Of a stretch of DNA of 64,000 bases, positions 63,346 through 64,000 are shown in pieces (the first letter of the stretch is position 1; each line of letters starts with the position of its first letter). The notes beneath the pieces are model-generated. The model saw nothing but the letters and a program-made list of their open reading frames with translations, did no database searches and was not told where the DNA came from. The stretch is taken from contig NZ_BSUL01000001.1 in the NCBI RefSeq assembly GCF_030161575.1, forward strand, positions 62,001 through 126,000, in the 5' to 3' direction. Source of the stretch: Arenivirga flava. Lineage in GTDB: Bacteria; Actinomycetota; Actinomycetes; Actinomycetales; Microbacteriaceae. A program made the translations under genes and the position numbers.

Positions 63346-64000
63346 TCAATCCTCCCGGGGACCGGCGCCGCTCGTCGGTCGGGCGCGCGGGGCGCCGCCG
63401 CGCGGCGGCAGCCCGTCCGCGAAGAGCCAGCTCGGCCGGGGTTCGATGAGCGGCCGCACCAGCCGCGCGACGGGCTCGGTCGCCAGCGCGGCGGAGAGCG
63501 CGAGGCAGAAGGCGACCACCGGCAGCACCCACCACTGCGCGGCGGCGTCGGACTGCAGGAATCCGCTCTCCCGGATCGGGTAGAGCACGAAGGAGTGCAG
63601 CAGGTACACGACCATGGTGCGCCGCCCCAGGGCGGTGGTCCAGTTGCGGCCGCGCGGCAGCAGCACCAGGAAGGCGGCCGACAGCAGCACGGCCAGCGCC
63701 ATGAGCCCGAGACGCACGAAGCCCGCCCACCAGACGTCCTCGCCGAGCCCGTGGTAGCTCTCGCTGTAGAAGAACCAGAAACGCAGGTCGACGTCGCGGA
63801 ACGTGTCGCGGTGCGCGATCACGATCGCCGTCCACGCCGCGAGCACGATGCCGGCGAGGATGCGGATGAGGGTCGAGCCGGTCGGCCTGCGCAGCCATTC
63901 GTCCACGAGGGCGCCCTCCCGCAGCTTCCAGCCGAGCACGAAGAACGGGAGGATGCCGATCGCCCGCGAGAGCGAGAACGTCGAGTCGACGTTGGCGAAG
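63346..64000 (-). CDS. Acyltransferase-3-like membrane protein, partial at right edge
   Basis: The frame is open from the right edge to 63346 (about 217 codons). It reads as the C-terminal half of a polytopic membrane acyltransferase: ILPFFVLGWKL at the visible start, then at least five helices and ALGRRTMVVYLLHSFVLYP, a pattern typical of acyltransferase family 3 (OafA/fucose 4-O-acetylase-like) proteins. The N-terminal part with the catalytic His lies outside the window. Confidence 0.78.
   Translation of the reverse strand, partial: FANVDSTFSLSRAIGILPFFVLGWKLREGALVDEWLRRPTGSTLIRILAGIVLAAWTAIVIAHRDTFRDVDLRFWFFYSESYHGLGEDVWWAGFVRLGLMALAVLLSAAFLVLLPRGRNWTTALGRRTMVVYLLHSFVLYPIRESGFLQSDAAAQWWVLPVVAFCLALSAALATEPVARLVRPLIEPRPSWLFADGLPPRGGAPRARPTSGAGPRED

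Noticed and set aside
1..64000. tRNA, rRNA or other structured RNA genes
   Set aside because: None could be recognised on either strand by eye.

Overview
The window is 64 kb of high-GC DNA from an actinomycete, most likely a Microbacteriaceae-type organism. The basis is a SigR/RsrA thiol-stress pair, the fused Kgd-type 2-oxoglutarate dehydrogenase, a GuaB1-type protein, a complete core mevalonate cluster, GTG/ATG starts joined by 4-base overlaps, and codon use that is almost entirely G/C at third positions. The family placement is inference; the genus cannot be read from the sequence.

Layout. (1) 1-7340 is a decayed accessory island. It holds a serine recombinase cut off by an IS3-family element (1190-2482), a small helix-turn-helix gene that recurs as a fragment at the far side of the island, the first part of a type VII secretion (EccC-like, FHA-containing) ATPase, and a tandem series of alpha/beta-hydrolase genes, mostly reduced to 3' fragments, each followed by an intact lipoprotein gene that overlaps the hydrolase stop codon. 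(2) 7335-12569 has a LysR regulator divergent from mesX-mesD (folate-independent methionine synthesis), then an NAD(P)-binding oxidoreductase with its HxlR regulator and a beta-propeller protein. (3) 12653-24774, all on the minus strand, is an unusual unit: a very long GltB-like glutamate synthase, a CysJ-like diflavin reductase, a HemS/HmuS-like haem protein, two FecCD permeases and a FecE ATPase, followed by an SDR gene. (4) 25097-27815 is metQ-metN-metI. (5) 27951-33271 is the mevalonate operon mvk-mvaD-pmvk-mvaA-mvaS. (6) 33406-37514 has surE, a PfkB kinase, a TSUP permease and an MFS exporter. (7) 37515-42630 has repeats, hisN, rsgA, aroA and sigR-rsrA. (8) 42695-51424 has kgd, guaB1, two CorC/CNNM-like membrane proteins and nnrD. 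(9) 51465-56632 has a polar amino-acid ABC transporter, a GT87-type membrane glycosyltransferase and an MFS exporter. (10) 56732-60527 is a four-gene two-component block. (11) 60586-63187 is metY-metX, and an acyltransferase-3-like membrane protein runs off the right end.

Methionine is a recurring theme: an uptake system (metQNI), sulfhydrylation (metX, metY) and a final methylation route (mesD/mesX) all lie here. Iron and electron transfer is the second theme, in the gltB to fecE unit.

A technical warning matters for the reader. At least twelve otherwise normal genes or gene segments between 8.5 and 34.1 kb are broken by a single missing base, nearly always in a run of G or C, while every gene from 34.1 to 64 kb reads cleanly. 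This looks like uncorrected assembly error rather than gene decay, and those genes are annotated here as single genes with the break stated.
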